Shown here: one piece after another, positions 16,461-23,330 of the stretch
Layout: every line of letters starts with the position of its first letter
Numbering within the stretch: position 1 is the stretch's first letter
NCBI GenBank assembly: GCA_963770915.1
Contig: CAVYRG010000001.1
Location: 3,658,001-3,722,000, forward strand
Direction: 5' to 3'
Origin: PALSA-270 sp963770915
Lineage (GTDB): Bacteria > Acidobacteriota > Terriglobia > Terriglobales > Acidobacteriaceae
DNA length: 64,000 nucleotides
The notes under the pieces: generated by a model
What the model was told of the DNA's origin: nothing
The model's database searches: none
The model's input: the letters and a program-made list of their open reading frames with translations, nothing else
Made by a program: the position numbers and the translations under genes

Positions 16461-17432
16461 TTACGAAAACGTTGGCAGCTTCACCAGGTCGTTTCCTGGA
16501 ACCGTCTCCAGCCCCAGGCCTGCTTTGCGCCACGCCGCCAGGCCGCCATCGATCACATACGCGTTGAACCCCTGTTGCCTTAGTAGCAGCGCCACCCGGG
16601 CGCTGGTCGCTTCGCGCGCTCAAGTGCAATAGACGTAAATGTCCTTCCCCGCTGGAATATTCTTGATCTCCTCGGAGAGGTTATTGGGTTCCAGCCGCAT
16701 GGATCCCTCAATTCGCGAGGCGCCGGCGTCGTAGTACCCATGACTGCGCACATCAAGCATCACAGCCTGGCCTTGTTCCGCCGTAGCCAGCCGTTTCGCC
16801 AGTTCCTCCACTTTCACTCGCGGGACCACGCGGTAGATCTTATGTTTGCGGTACTCCCACACCTTGTAAACGATGTAGGCCACGACCGCGGCCACGAGAA
16901 CCGCAGTGAAGGCATGGCTGGCCGTCTGGAAACCGCGGGTGATCGAAGCCAGAAAGTTGCGGAACACGAATCCCAGCAGGGTGTAGGCAAAGACGTAAAG
17001 CGATGCTCCGGCGAGATCCAGCCGCAGAAATTGCTGCGGGCGCATTTTCATGCTGCCCGCCAGTGGGGGCGCCATCGTGTTTACGCCGGGAATGAACTTA
17101 GCCACCATGAGCGTAGTCTTGCCGCGCTTGTAGAACGACTCCGCCGAGCGCAGGATGCAGGTTTCCGGCGTGGCCGATAACGCGCACAAGAAACCCAGCA
17201 GGCCCCATCCCATGTAACGGCCCAACACGTAGAGAGCGACATCGCCGAGCATCATGGCCGTAAGAGCCACCGCCAAGACGGCAGGAAGGCTTAACGTTCC
17301 CGAAGCAGCCCCCGCGCCGCCCGCGATCAAAGCCAAAGCGGCAGGAGCCGGCAGGCCCAAGGCTTCGGCCAGCACCACGGCGAAAACCAGAATGTAGCCG
17401 TGGTGGCCCAACATGGATAGGAAGTGGTTCAT
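16461..17432 (-). CDS. DedA membrane protein fused to rhodanese domain, putative selenoprotein (in-frame TGA)
   Basis: Residues 1-200 are a DedA/SNARE-associated membrane domain (APAALALIAGG, LGRYMGWGLLG, KFIPGVNTMAPPLAGS, several hydrophobic segments). A rhodanese domain follows (VMLDVRSHGYYDAGASRIEGS, then IYVYCT). At codon 271 the frame meets TGA (16620-16622) and continues AREATSARVALLLRQQG and AYVIDGGLAAWRKAGL to a TAA at 16461, a complete rhodanese end. In DedA-rhodanese fusions I recall the motif as C-x-C-P-N-E-A; here the second Cys position is the TGA, as expected for selenocysteine. A SECIS-like hairpin follows directly. Start ATG at 17432 (323 residues with Sec); no strong ribosome site. 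The alternative is a nonsense mutation giving a protein cut off at residue 270. The substrate is unknown; the rhodanese would face the cytoplasm or periplasm depending on DedA topology. Confidence 0.75.
16587..16605 (-). promoter_or_regulatory. candidate bacterial SECIS hairpin
   Basis: On the minus strand, CAGCGCC (16605-16599) and GGCGCTG (16593-16587) form a perfect 7-bp stem with the loop CGGGT. The stem begins at the 15th nucleotide after the TGA and the loop's first G is the 23rd. Known bacterial SECIS elements lie within the coding region just after the UGA, with a G in the first two loop positions and an apical loop some 16-37 nt from the UGA. All three conditions are met. Confidence 0.6.
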
Positions 17433-17473
17433 GAGTGTTCGGCAGCCTTGGAACTGCCGCAAGTATAAACAAA

Positions 17474-17496
17474 AAGGGCGGCGTTCATCCGCCCTT
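17474..17496 (-). terminator. terminator-like hairpin upstream of the DedA-rhodanese gene
   Basis: Read on the minus strand, AAGGGCGG and CCGCCCTT form an 8-bp stem with a 7-nt loop, followed by TTTTTGTTT. No minus-strand gene ends just before it: the next upstream gene in this direction is the divergent RidA-like gene. It therefore lies in the leader of the DedA-rhodanese gene and could act as an attenuator. Confidence 0.55.
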
Positions 17497-17581
17497 CGGT
17501 TCCAACCTGGGTATTTTGAAATTTACGCCGATGCACTACACTCCCAGTTGCAGTACGGAGAACTGATCGAGGAGAGCAGCC

Positions 17582-18004
17582 ATGCCGTCGAAGAAAACCC
17601 AGCCCAAACGGAAGAAGTCCAAACCCGGCCGCCGTCACATTATCCTGTCGAACCGAAAGACGCCTAGACCATTCAGCGACGCGGTGCTGGTGCGAGACAC
17701 GCTCTATCTTTCAGGGCGTATTGGGATTGACCCGAAGACCGGCAAAGTGCCGCCGGACGTCGACGAGGAACTGCGCCTGCTATTCGACGAATTTACCGCC
17801 GTGCTCGCGGAAGCCAAGATGACCATGGACGACCTGGTCTGGGTGCAGGTCTTCTCGCCTGACGTCTCCCTGTGGGACCGCTTCAATTCCGCCTACGTCA
17901 AGCGCTTCTCGCAGGATCTGCCGGCGCGAGCCTTTCTCGGCTCCGGGCCGTTGTTGTTGGGAGGGCGATTCGAGATGATGGGGATCGCGACGCGAAAATC
18001 TTGA
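17582..18004 (+). CDS. RidA family protein (YjgF/YER057c/UK114)
   Basis: Small cytoplasmic protein of the Rid family, whose best-known members hydrolyse reactive enamine/imine intermediates from amino acid breakdown. Motifs are PFSDAVLVRDTLYLSGRIG, a central TAVLAEAKMTMDDLVWVQVF and the end RAFLGSGPLLLGGRFEMMGIA. The canonical RidA Arg near the C-terminus (usually in ARxAV) is seen as PARAFLG. A Lys/Arg-rich stretch of about 20 residues (PSKKTQPKRKKSKPGRRH) extends the usual N-terminus. The ATG has GGAG nine nt upstream. 140 aa. Confidence 0.85.
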   Translation: MPSKKTQPKRKKSKPGRRHIILSNRKTPRPFSDAVLVRDTLYLSGRIGIDPKTGKVPPDVDEELRLLFDEFTAVLAEAKMTMDDLVWVQVFSPDVSLWDRFNSAYVKRFSQDLPARAFLGSGPLLLGGRFEMMGIATRKS

Positions 18005-18021
18005 CTTAAGGGGAGGAAGCT

Positions 18022-18112
18022 CGGAACTGAGAACCGAGAACTGAGAACCGAGAACCGAGAACCGAGAACTGAGAACCGAGAACTGAGAACCGAGAACTGA
18101 GAACTGAGAACT
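18022..18112. repeat. tandem heptanucleotide array, 13 units of GAGAACY
   Basis: Thirteen consecutive 7-bp units, alternating GAGAACC and GAGAACT with a slightly changed first unit, fill 91 bp exactly. The array begins 18 nt after the RidA-like stop codon and ends 4 nt before the stop codon of the polyprenyl synthase on the other strand. There are no spacers, so this is not a CRISPR array. Confidence 0.92.
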
Positions 18113-18116
18113 GCTT

Positions 18117-19100
18117 CTACTTCTCCCTCGCCACCACAAACTCCGGCGCCCACAACAACGCCCGCTTGATTTCGCTGTCAGGAAAGCTGCAAATCGCGTT
18201 GCGCGCCAGAGTGGCATACTGCAGCGCCCGCTCATTGGCAGCATCCAGCGAGCCGTAACGATTCAGAATCTCCAGCACCTCGGCATGGGTTACGCCGTCA
18301 AACGCGCGTTCGCGCACCACGGTCTCGATCTTCTTGCGCTCTCGCGGCGTGCAGCGTTCCAGCGCATGAATCACCGCCATGGTCACTTTGCCTTCCCGCA
18401 AATCACTGGCGACGGGCTTGCCCAGCATAGTTTCCGACGCCGTCAAGTCCAGCACATCGTCCACAATCTGAAACGCCATTCCCAGATCGAGTCCATATCG
18501 CGCCAGGCTTTCTTCCTGTTCCGGCGTGGCTCCGCCGAGAATCGCGCCCATGCGCATGCACACCGAAAACAGGCAGGCGGTCTTGCGGAAGATCAAATCA
18601 AAATGCTCGTCGAGCGAGACGAGCTTGCCCAGCTTTTCCATCTGCAGCAGTTCGCCCTCCACCATCTGCTGCGTCAACTCGATGAGCGTGTCGAGGATGC
18701 GGAAGTTGCGCTCCTGCACCGCAATTTTGAACGCCTGCATGTAAAGCCAGTCGCCCGCCAGCACGCACTTCGGGTTACCCCACTGCGTGTTGGCCGCGGG
18801 CCGCCCGCGCCGCGTTTGTGCCTCGTCAATGATGTCGTCGTGCACCAGCGTGGCGGTGTGAATGATTTCCACCACCGCGCCCAGGCGAACCGCGCCGCGC
18901 CCCTGATAGTTGAACAGTTTGGAGGAGAGCAGCAGCAGCGCCGGACGGATCCGCTTCCCGCCGCCTTCGCGGAGATATTCGCCGATCTCGGTGATGGCTC
19001 CGACGTTCGAGACCGTATCGCGCCCGAACTCCCGCTCAATCGCGGCCAAGTCGTCGCGCAGCATCTCGAAGATTTCTTTTCCGTTGATGGCGGCCGGCAT
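18117..19100 (-). CDS. trans-polyprenyl diphosphate synthase (octaprenyl/heptaprenyl type)
   Basis: Condenses isopentenyl diphosphate units into the long prenyl chain used for menaquinone or ubiquinone. The first Asp-rich motif is in VHDDIIDEAQTRRGRPAAN and the second in FQIVDDVLDLTA; GGGKRIRPALLLL and LREGKVTMAVIHAL are also typical. 327 aa is normal. The ATG at 19100 is preferred to a TTG two codons upstream. Chain length cannot be predicted with certainty, but the residues before the first motif are small (TATLVHD), which fits a long-chain product. Confidence 0.9.
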   Translation of the reverse strand: MPAAINGKEIFEMLRDDLAAIEREFGRDTVSNVGAITEIGEYLREGGGKRIRPALLLLSSKLFNYQGRGAVRLGAVVEIIHTATLVHDDIIDEAQTRRGRPAANTQWGNPKCVLAGDWLYMQAFKIAVQERNFRILDTLIELTQQMVEGELLQMEKLGKLVSLDEHFDLIFRKTACLFSVCMRMGAILGGATPEQEESLARYGLDLGMAFQIVDDVLDLTASETMLGKPVASDLREGKVTMAVIHALERCTPRERKKIETVVRERAFDGVTHAEVLEILNRYGSLDAANERALQYATLARNAICSFPDSEIKRALLWAPEFVVAREK

Positions 19101-19120
19101 GCTCAAGGGTTGGTCTTTCT

Positions 19121-19162
19121 ACGCGTGCTCCGCGGAAGTGCTCCGCGCCCTCCGCGGTTAAA
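19121..19162. repeat. degenerate copy of the ACCACAGAGG-type intergenic repeat
   Basis: On the minus strand it reads TTAACCGCGGAGGGCGCGGA followed by GCACTTCCGCGGAGCACGCG, a GC-shifted form of the ACCACGAAGGACACGAAG units at 32741 and 48304. It fills most of the gap between yajQ and the polyprenyl synthase start. Confidence 0.55.
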
Positions 19163-19181
19163 AGCTTTTGATCGTCTCCTG

Positions 19182-19679
19182 TCAGTTCGTCCGATAATTC
19201 GTGAACTGCATATCGATGCCAAAATCCTGCTGTTTTAGCAGGGCAATAATCGCCTGCAGCGTATCGCGATCTTTGCTGCTCACCCGCACCAAGTCTCCCT
19301 GAATCGAAGCCTGGGCTTTGAGCTTCGAGTTCTTGATCAGCTTGACGATCTCCTTCGCCTTCTCCATCGGAATGCCCTGCTGCATGGTGATGCGCTGCTT
19401 CGCGGTCCCGCCAAAAGCCGACTCCACCGGGCCATAAGTCAAACCCTTCAGCGGAACGCCGCGTTTGGCCAGCTTTTGCTGAAAAACGTCGTTCACCGCC
19501 TTCAGCTTGAATTCATCCGCCGAGTGCAGCACGATGGCCTCTTTCCCGTCGAGTTCGATATTCGATTTCGAATCCTTGAGGTCGAAACGAGTATGAACTT
19601 CCTTCAAGGCATGCTGCATGGCGTTCGAAACTTCCTCGAGATCGATCTTGCTCACAACGTCAAAAGTGTTTTCCGGCAT
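19182..19679 (-). CDS. yajQ: YajQ family nucleotide-binding protein
   Basis: Small cytoplasmic protein; homologues bind cyclic di-GMP or tRNA/GTP, and the precise role differs between species. The family start FDVVSKIDLEEVSNAMQHAL and the motif RFDLKDSKSNIELDGKEAI are clear, as are GGTAKQRITMQQGIPMEKAK and VRVSSKDRDTLQAIIALLK. 165 aa is full length. It lies between the polyprenyl synthase and tatD, all on the minus strand. Confidence 0.93.
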   Translation of the reverse strand: MPENTFDVVSKIDLEEVSNAMQHALKEVHTRFDLKDSKSNIELDGKEAIVLHSADEFKLKAVNDVFQQKLAKRGVPLKGLTYGPVESAFGGTAKQRITMQQGIPMEKAKEIVKLIKNSKLKAQASIQGDLVRVSSKDRDTLQAIIALLKQQDFGIDMQFTNYRTN

Positions 19680-19779
19680 GGAATTGGTCTAGGTTCGCAA
19701 TCCTGAGAGTATCAGAAGAAGGTTCGGGAAGGAACGTGTTGGCCGTGATGAGGATAGAGTTTGCGCGAAAGGCGCACTC

Positions 19780-20577
19780 TCAAAACGGCAGTCGAAAAAA
19801 GCGGTAGAAATTCCGCGCCGTCTGCTCGCCTACCTCTTCGCTGCGCATGCCGCGCAACTCGCCAATCTGCCGCGCCACTTCCTTTACAAACGCCGGCTCG
19901 TTGCGCTTGCCGCGATGCGGCACCGGCGCCAGGAATGGCGAATCGGTTTCAATGAGTATGCGATCGAGCGGAACCTGCTTGGCTGCGTCGCGAATCTGCT
20001 GTGCTTTGGGATAAGTCACGTTGCCCGCGAACGAGATCATGAATCCCATGTCCAGCGCGCGTTTGGCGTGGTCCCAGGTTCCGGTGAAGCAGTGCAGAAT
20101 TCCGCCCAGCCCATGCGGAGCCCACTGCTCGCCAATCAGCCGCAGACAATCATCCCAGGCATTTTCGCTCTCTTGCGAAGGACGGCAATGAATCACAATC
20201 GGCAGCTTCGCCGCCCGCGCCAGTTCGAGCTGACGGACAAAAACGCGCTGCTGCACCTCGCGCGGCGAGTGATCGTAGAAATAATCCAGCCCGATTTCTC
20301 CCCAGGCGATGACTTTTGGCCGCTTCGCCAGCAGTTCCAGTTCCTGAAAATCAGCGTCCGCCGCCAGTTTCGCTTCATGCGGATGAATGCCGACCGACGC
20401 GTAGACGAACTCGTATTGCTCAGCGAGCTTGATTGCACAATCGAGCGTCCCTGGGCCATTTCCGCAGCCGATGGCGAGAATGTTGGCGACGCCATTCTCC
20501 TGCGCGCGCGCGATCATCGCCTCGCGATCGGGGTTGTACTGCTCCACTTCGAGATGTGCGTGGGAATCTACAAACAC
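19780..20577 (-). CDS. tatD: TatD family metal-dependent hydrolase (DNase)
   Basis: Metallo-dependent hydrolase with a TIM-barrel, related to E. coli TatD 3'-5' exonuclease. Metal ligands are visible: VDSHAHLE at the start, GEIGLDYF, LPIVIHCRPS, GILHCFTG, and ILIETDSPFLAPVPHRGKRN. 265 aa is normal. The start is a GTG that lies at the very edge of a heptanucleotide repeat block (20577-20608); no Shine-Dalgarno is visible, because the repeat occupies that position. Confidence 0.92.
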   Translation of the reverse strand: MFVDSHAHLEVEQYNPDREAMIARAQENGVANILAIGCGNGPGTLDCAIKLAEQYEFVYASVGIHPHEAKLAADADFQELELLAKRPKVIAWGEIGLDYFYDHSPREVQQRVFVRQLELARAAKLPIVIHCRPSQESENAWDDCLRLIGEQWAPHGLGGILHCFTGTWDHAKRALDMGFMISFAGNVTYPKAQQIRDAAKQVPLDRILIETDSPFLAPVPHRGKRNEPAFVKEVARQIGELRGMRSEEVGEQTARNFYRFFRLPF

Positions 20578-20641
20578 AGTCGTTGGTCGTCAGTCGTCAG
20601 TCGTTGGCGAAGCACGTGTGGGGACGGGGCTTGTCCCGTCC
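20577..20641. repeat. heptanucleotide repeats plus REP-like palindrome
   Basis: Heptads of the CAGTCGT/TGGTCGT type fill 20577-20608. They are followed by the palindrome GGACGGG-GCTTGT-CCCGTCC (20622-20641). The block occupies most of the gap between tatD and the M50 protease gene, and its first bases overlap the tatD start codon. Confidence 0.7.
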
Positions 20642-20663
20642 GGTGTTCCGTGCAAAATCGTCA

Positions 20664-21233
20664 TCACCGGCGTCGAAACTCACTTTTGGTCCCGCCACGC
20701 CGGACGCGCCGGATGATCTCGGGGATTAAGCCCCACGCAGTCGCACCATCGAGCCGCCCAGTCGGAATCAGGTTGACGGCAGCGACCGCAAGGCTGAACG
20801 GTCCGAGCAGAGCCAGCAGGGCGTTTACGGGATCAAATCGCGTATATCCAAAGATCGTGATCCAGATGACGATGGGCGCGGCAACGATTGCTTGCGCGGT
20901 GACGCCTCCCCATGCGATCACACAATGGTCGAATCGAGACCATGGAGTTTCATAACGCGTCAGTCCAAAGATTGGGTACAGCTCTATAGAGAATACTTCG
21001 CAATGCTTCCATTGCGCCACGATCAGATGGCCGAACTCGTGAAGCAAAAGCACGCCCAAGTAAGCGACGAGGGCGAAGACGGTCACAAGCGGCCTCCTGA
21101 TTACGCCGGCAAGCATGACCCCCGCAATCAAGAACACGGACCAATGAACAAATACGTCCGTGCCGCGAATTTGCATCACGCGTGTGAGCTTCTGCACTCG
21201 AATCGGCGTTGGTATGCGAATGCCGTTAGACAT
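20664..21233 (-). CDS. M50 (site-2 protease-like) membrane metalloprotease
   Basis: Polytopic membrane protein with the zinc motif HEFGH in LLLHEFGHLIVAQWKH and the second motif NLIPTGRLDGATAW, where the Asp would be the third ligand. Four to five hydrophobic segments are seen. At 189 aa it is a minimal form without PDZ or CBS domains. Members of this group cut substrates inside the membrane, often to release regulators; the target here is unknown. The short gap of 10 nt to metG upstream suggests co-transcription. Confidence 0.85.
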   Translation of the reverse strand: MSNGIRIPTPIRVQKLTRVMQIRGTDVFVHWSVFLIAGVMLAGVIRRPLVTVFALVAYLGVLLLHEFGHLIVAQWKHCEVFSIELYPIFGLTRYETPWSRFDHCVIAWGGVTAQAIVAAPIVIWITIFGYTRFDPVNALLALLGPFSLAVAAVNLIPTGRLDGATAWGLIPEIIRRVRRGGTKSEFRRR

Positions 21234-21243
21234 CTCGCCAATC

Positions 21244-23229
21244 CTACTTCAACCTCGTCCCCGGCGGCACATCCTCCAAAAAGCTGCACAGCACCGGCTT
21301 CCCGCCCCCTGCCGTCGCTGCGACAATCATCCCGTTCGACTCCAGCCCGCGCAGCTTGCGCGGCGCCAGATTCGCCACAATCACCACTTTCCGCCCAACC
21401 AGCGACTCCGGCGCATAGCCCTCCGCGATCCCTGCCACGACTTGCCGCACTTCCGTGCCCAGGTCAACTTCCAGCCGCAGCAGCTTATCCGCGCCTTTCA
21501 CTTTCTCCGCGACCTTCACCTGGCCCACGCGCAGATCAACCTTGGCGAAGTCGTCAATCGTGATTTTCCCGTCGTTCGCTGTCGGCGCCCCAACCTGCGA
21601 GCTAGCCGGCGCTACTGGCTTGGTCTCCGCAACTTTTGTTTCCACCATCGCAGCCCCCCGCTGCTGTTCTTCCATCGCCTGCATCCTTTCGACCGCCGAT
21701 TTATCCGCGCGCGGAAAAACCGGCTCCACGTTGCCCAGCTTCGTCCCCAGCGGAATCTGTCCCCACTTCAACTCGGCGAGCCGCACTGTCCGAATATCGC
21801 CCAAGCCCAGCTGCGTCCAAATCTTCGCCGTCGCCTCCGGCATCACCGGGTGCGCCAGCGCGGTCACAATGCGCAGCGCCTCCGCCGAGGTGTACAGCAC
21901 GGTCGCCAGCCGCGCCCGGCTGCCTTCGTCTTCCTTTTCGCCCAGCGCCCACGGCTCGTTCTCGACAATGTACTTATCCACCGCCGCGACCACTCCCCAC
22001 GCCGCTTCGAGCGCCCGCGAGAACTGATATTGCGCAAACGCGGAATCGAAATCCGCGATTGCCTTGCGCGCCGCCTCGGCAATCGCATCCTCCGCCGCAG
22101 TATGCGCCGCCGCCGAGGGATAAGGCACCTCGCCCTTGAAATACCGCCGGATCATGGTCAGCGTGCGACTGGCCAGATTGCCCAGCCCGTTGGCCAGGTC
22201 GGAGTTGTAGCGCTGCACCAGCGCGTCGAAGGAAAACGAGCCATCCTGCCCGAAAACGATTTCGCGCAGAAGGAAATAGCGCAGCGCGTCCGCTCCCAAA
22301 ACATCCAGAATGGTTTCCGCCCGCACAATGTTGCCGCGCGATTTCGACATCTTGTTCTCTTCGAACAGCAGCCAGCCGTGCGCGACGATGCTTTTCGGCA
22401 GCGGTAATTCCGCCGCCATCAGAAACGCCGGCCAGTACACGCAGTGGAAGCGCACGATCTCTTTTCCGATCATGTGCACATCCGCCGGCCAGTATTTCTG
22501 GAAGCGGGTGTCGTCTCCTGAGCCGAAGCCGAGCGCCGTGATGTAGTTGGCCAGCGCATCCAGCCAAACGTAGACCACATGCTTGGGATCGTCCGGCACC
22601 GGAATGCCCCAGGAAAACGTCGAGCGGCTGATGGAAAGATCGCGCAACCCGGAGCGCACAAACGAAATCACTTCATTGCGCCGTGTTTCCGGGCGAATGA
22701 GATCCGGCTGCTCCTCATACAGCTTAAGTAGCCGGCCCTCGAACGCCGATAGCTTGAAGAAATAATTTTCCTCTTTCACCGTCTCGGTCGGCCGCCCACA
22801 CTCCGGGCAAGGCTGGCCCGGCCCCACCTCAACGTACATTTCATCGAACACGCAATACTGCCCGCTGTAGCTTCCTTTGTAGATGAGCCCCTTGTCGGCG
22901 ATGCGCCGCCATAGTGCCTGCATGCCTCGCACGTGCCGCGCTTCCGTGGTGCGGATGTAGTCGTCGTACGTCAGCCCCATGCGATCCCACAGCCGGCGAA
23001 ATTGCGCGGAGACTTCGTCGGTAAACTGCTGCGGTGTTTTGCCGGCGGCCTGCGCCGCCCGCTCGATCTTCTGTCCGTGCTCGTCGGTGCCGGTCAGAAA
23101 AAACGTATCGAAGCCCAGCATGCGCTGCCGCCGCGCAATGGTGTCACAGGCGAGCGTGGTGTAGGCGTGCCCAATATGAGGTCGGGCGTTGACGTAGTAG
23201 ATGGGCGTCGTGATGTAGAACTTAGACAT
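21244..23229 (-). CDS. metG: methionyl-tRNA synthetase with C-terminal tRNA-binding domain
   Basis: Class I synthetase that charges tRNA-Met. It shows the HIGH motif in PHIGHAYTTLACD, a zinc-type knuckle CPECGRPTE, the KMSKS motif in EENKMSKSRGNIV and WLDALANYITALG. The C-terminal about 105 residues (IDDFAKVDLRVGQVKVAEKV to GRKVVIVANLAPRKLRG) form an EMAP/Trbp111-like domain that aids tRNA binding and dimerisation. A Pro/Ala-rich linker joins the two. 661 aa. Its start codon abuts a 36-bp inverted repeat. Confidence 0.96.
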   Translation of the reverse strand: MSKFYITTPIYYVNARPHIGHAYTTLACDTIARRQRMLGFDTFFLTGTDEHGQKIERAAQAAGKTPQQFTDEVSAQFRRLWDRMGLTYDDYIRTTEARHVRGMQALWRRIADKGLIYKGSYSGQYCVFDEMYVEVGPGQPCPECGRPTETVKEENYFFKLSAFEGRLLKLYEEQPDLIRPETRRNEVISFVRSGLRDLSISRSTFSWGIPVPDDPKHVVYVWLDALANYITALGFGSGDDTRFQKYWPADVHMIGKEIVRFHCVYWPAFLMAAELPLPKSIVAHGWLLFEENKMSKSRGNIVRAETILDVLGADALRYFLLREIVFGQDGSFSFDALVQRYNSDLANGLGNLASRTLTMIRRYFKGEVPYPSAAAHTAAEDAIAEAARKAIADFDSAFAQYQFSRALEAAWGVVAAVDKYIVENEPWALGEKEDEGSRARLATVLYTSAEALRIVTALAHPVMPEATAKIWTQLGLGDIRTVRLAELKWGQIPLGTKLGNVEPVFPRADKSAVERMQAMEEQQRGAAMVETKVAETKPVAPASSQVGAPTANDGKITIDDFAKVDLRVGQVKVAEKVKGADKLLRLEVDLGTEVRQVVAGIAEGYAPESLVGRKVVIVANLAPRKLRGLESNGMIVAATAGGGKPVLCSFLEDVPPGTRLK

Positions 23230-23239
23230 GAGATTTCAT

Positions 23240-23330
23240 AATTGAGAAATTGAGAAATTTGGTAATTGAGTAATTTAAGCTCGCGGGGTTTGAAAATTAC
23301 TCAATTACCAAATTTCCCAATTACTCAATT
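23240..23330. repeat. AT-rich 36-bp inverted repeat (large hairpin)
   Basis: The arms 23240-23275 and 23295-23330 match in inverted orientation at 34 of 36 positions around a 19-nt loop. Each is made of AATTGAG and AATTTGG-type short repeats, very AT-rich compared with the surroundings. The left arm begins 11 nt from the metG start codon and the right arm overlaps the larC stop codon. Confidence 0.9.

Noticed and set aside
16435..16629. Minus-strand 64-codon frame over the end of the DedA-rhodanese gene
   Set aside because: It is out of frame with the rhodanese sequence and has no family features; the in-frame continuation after TGA is the meaningful one.
18022..18112. Possible CRISPR array
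   Set aside because: Units are 7 bp with no spacers; this is a simple tandem repeat.
21160..22407. 415-codon plus-strand open frame opposite metG
   Set aside because: Shadow of the metG frame; extremely Arg/His/Pro-rich with no recognisable motif.
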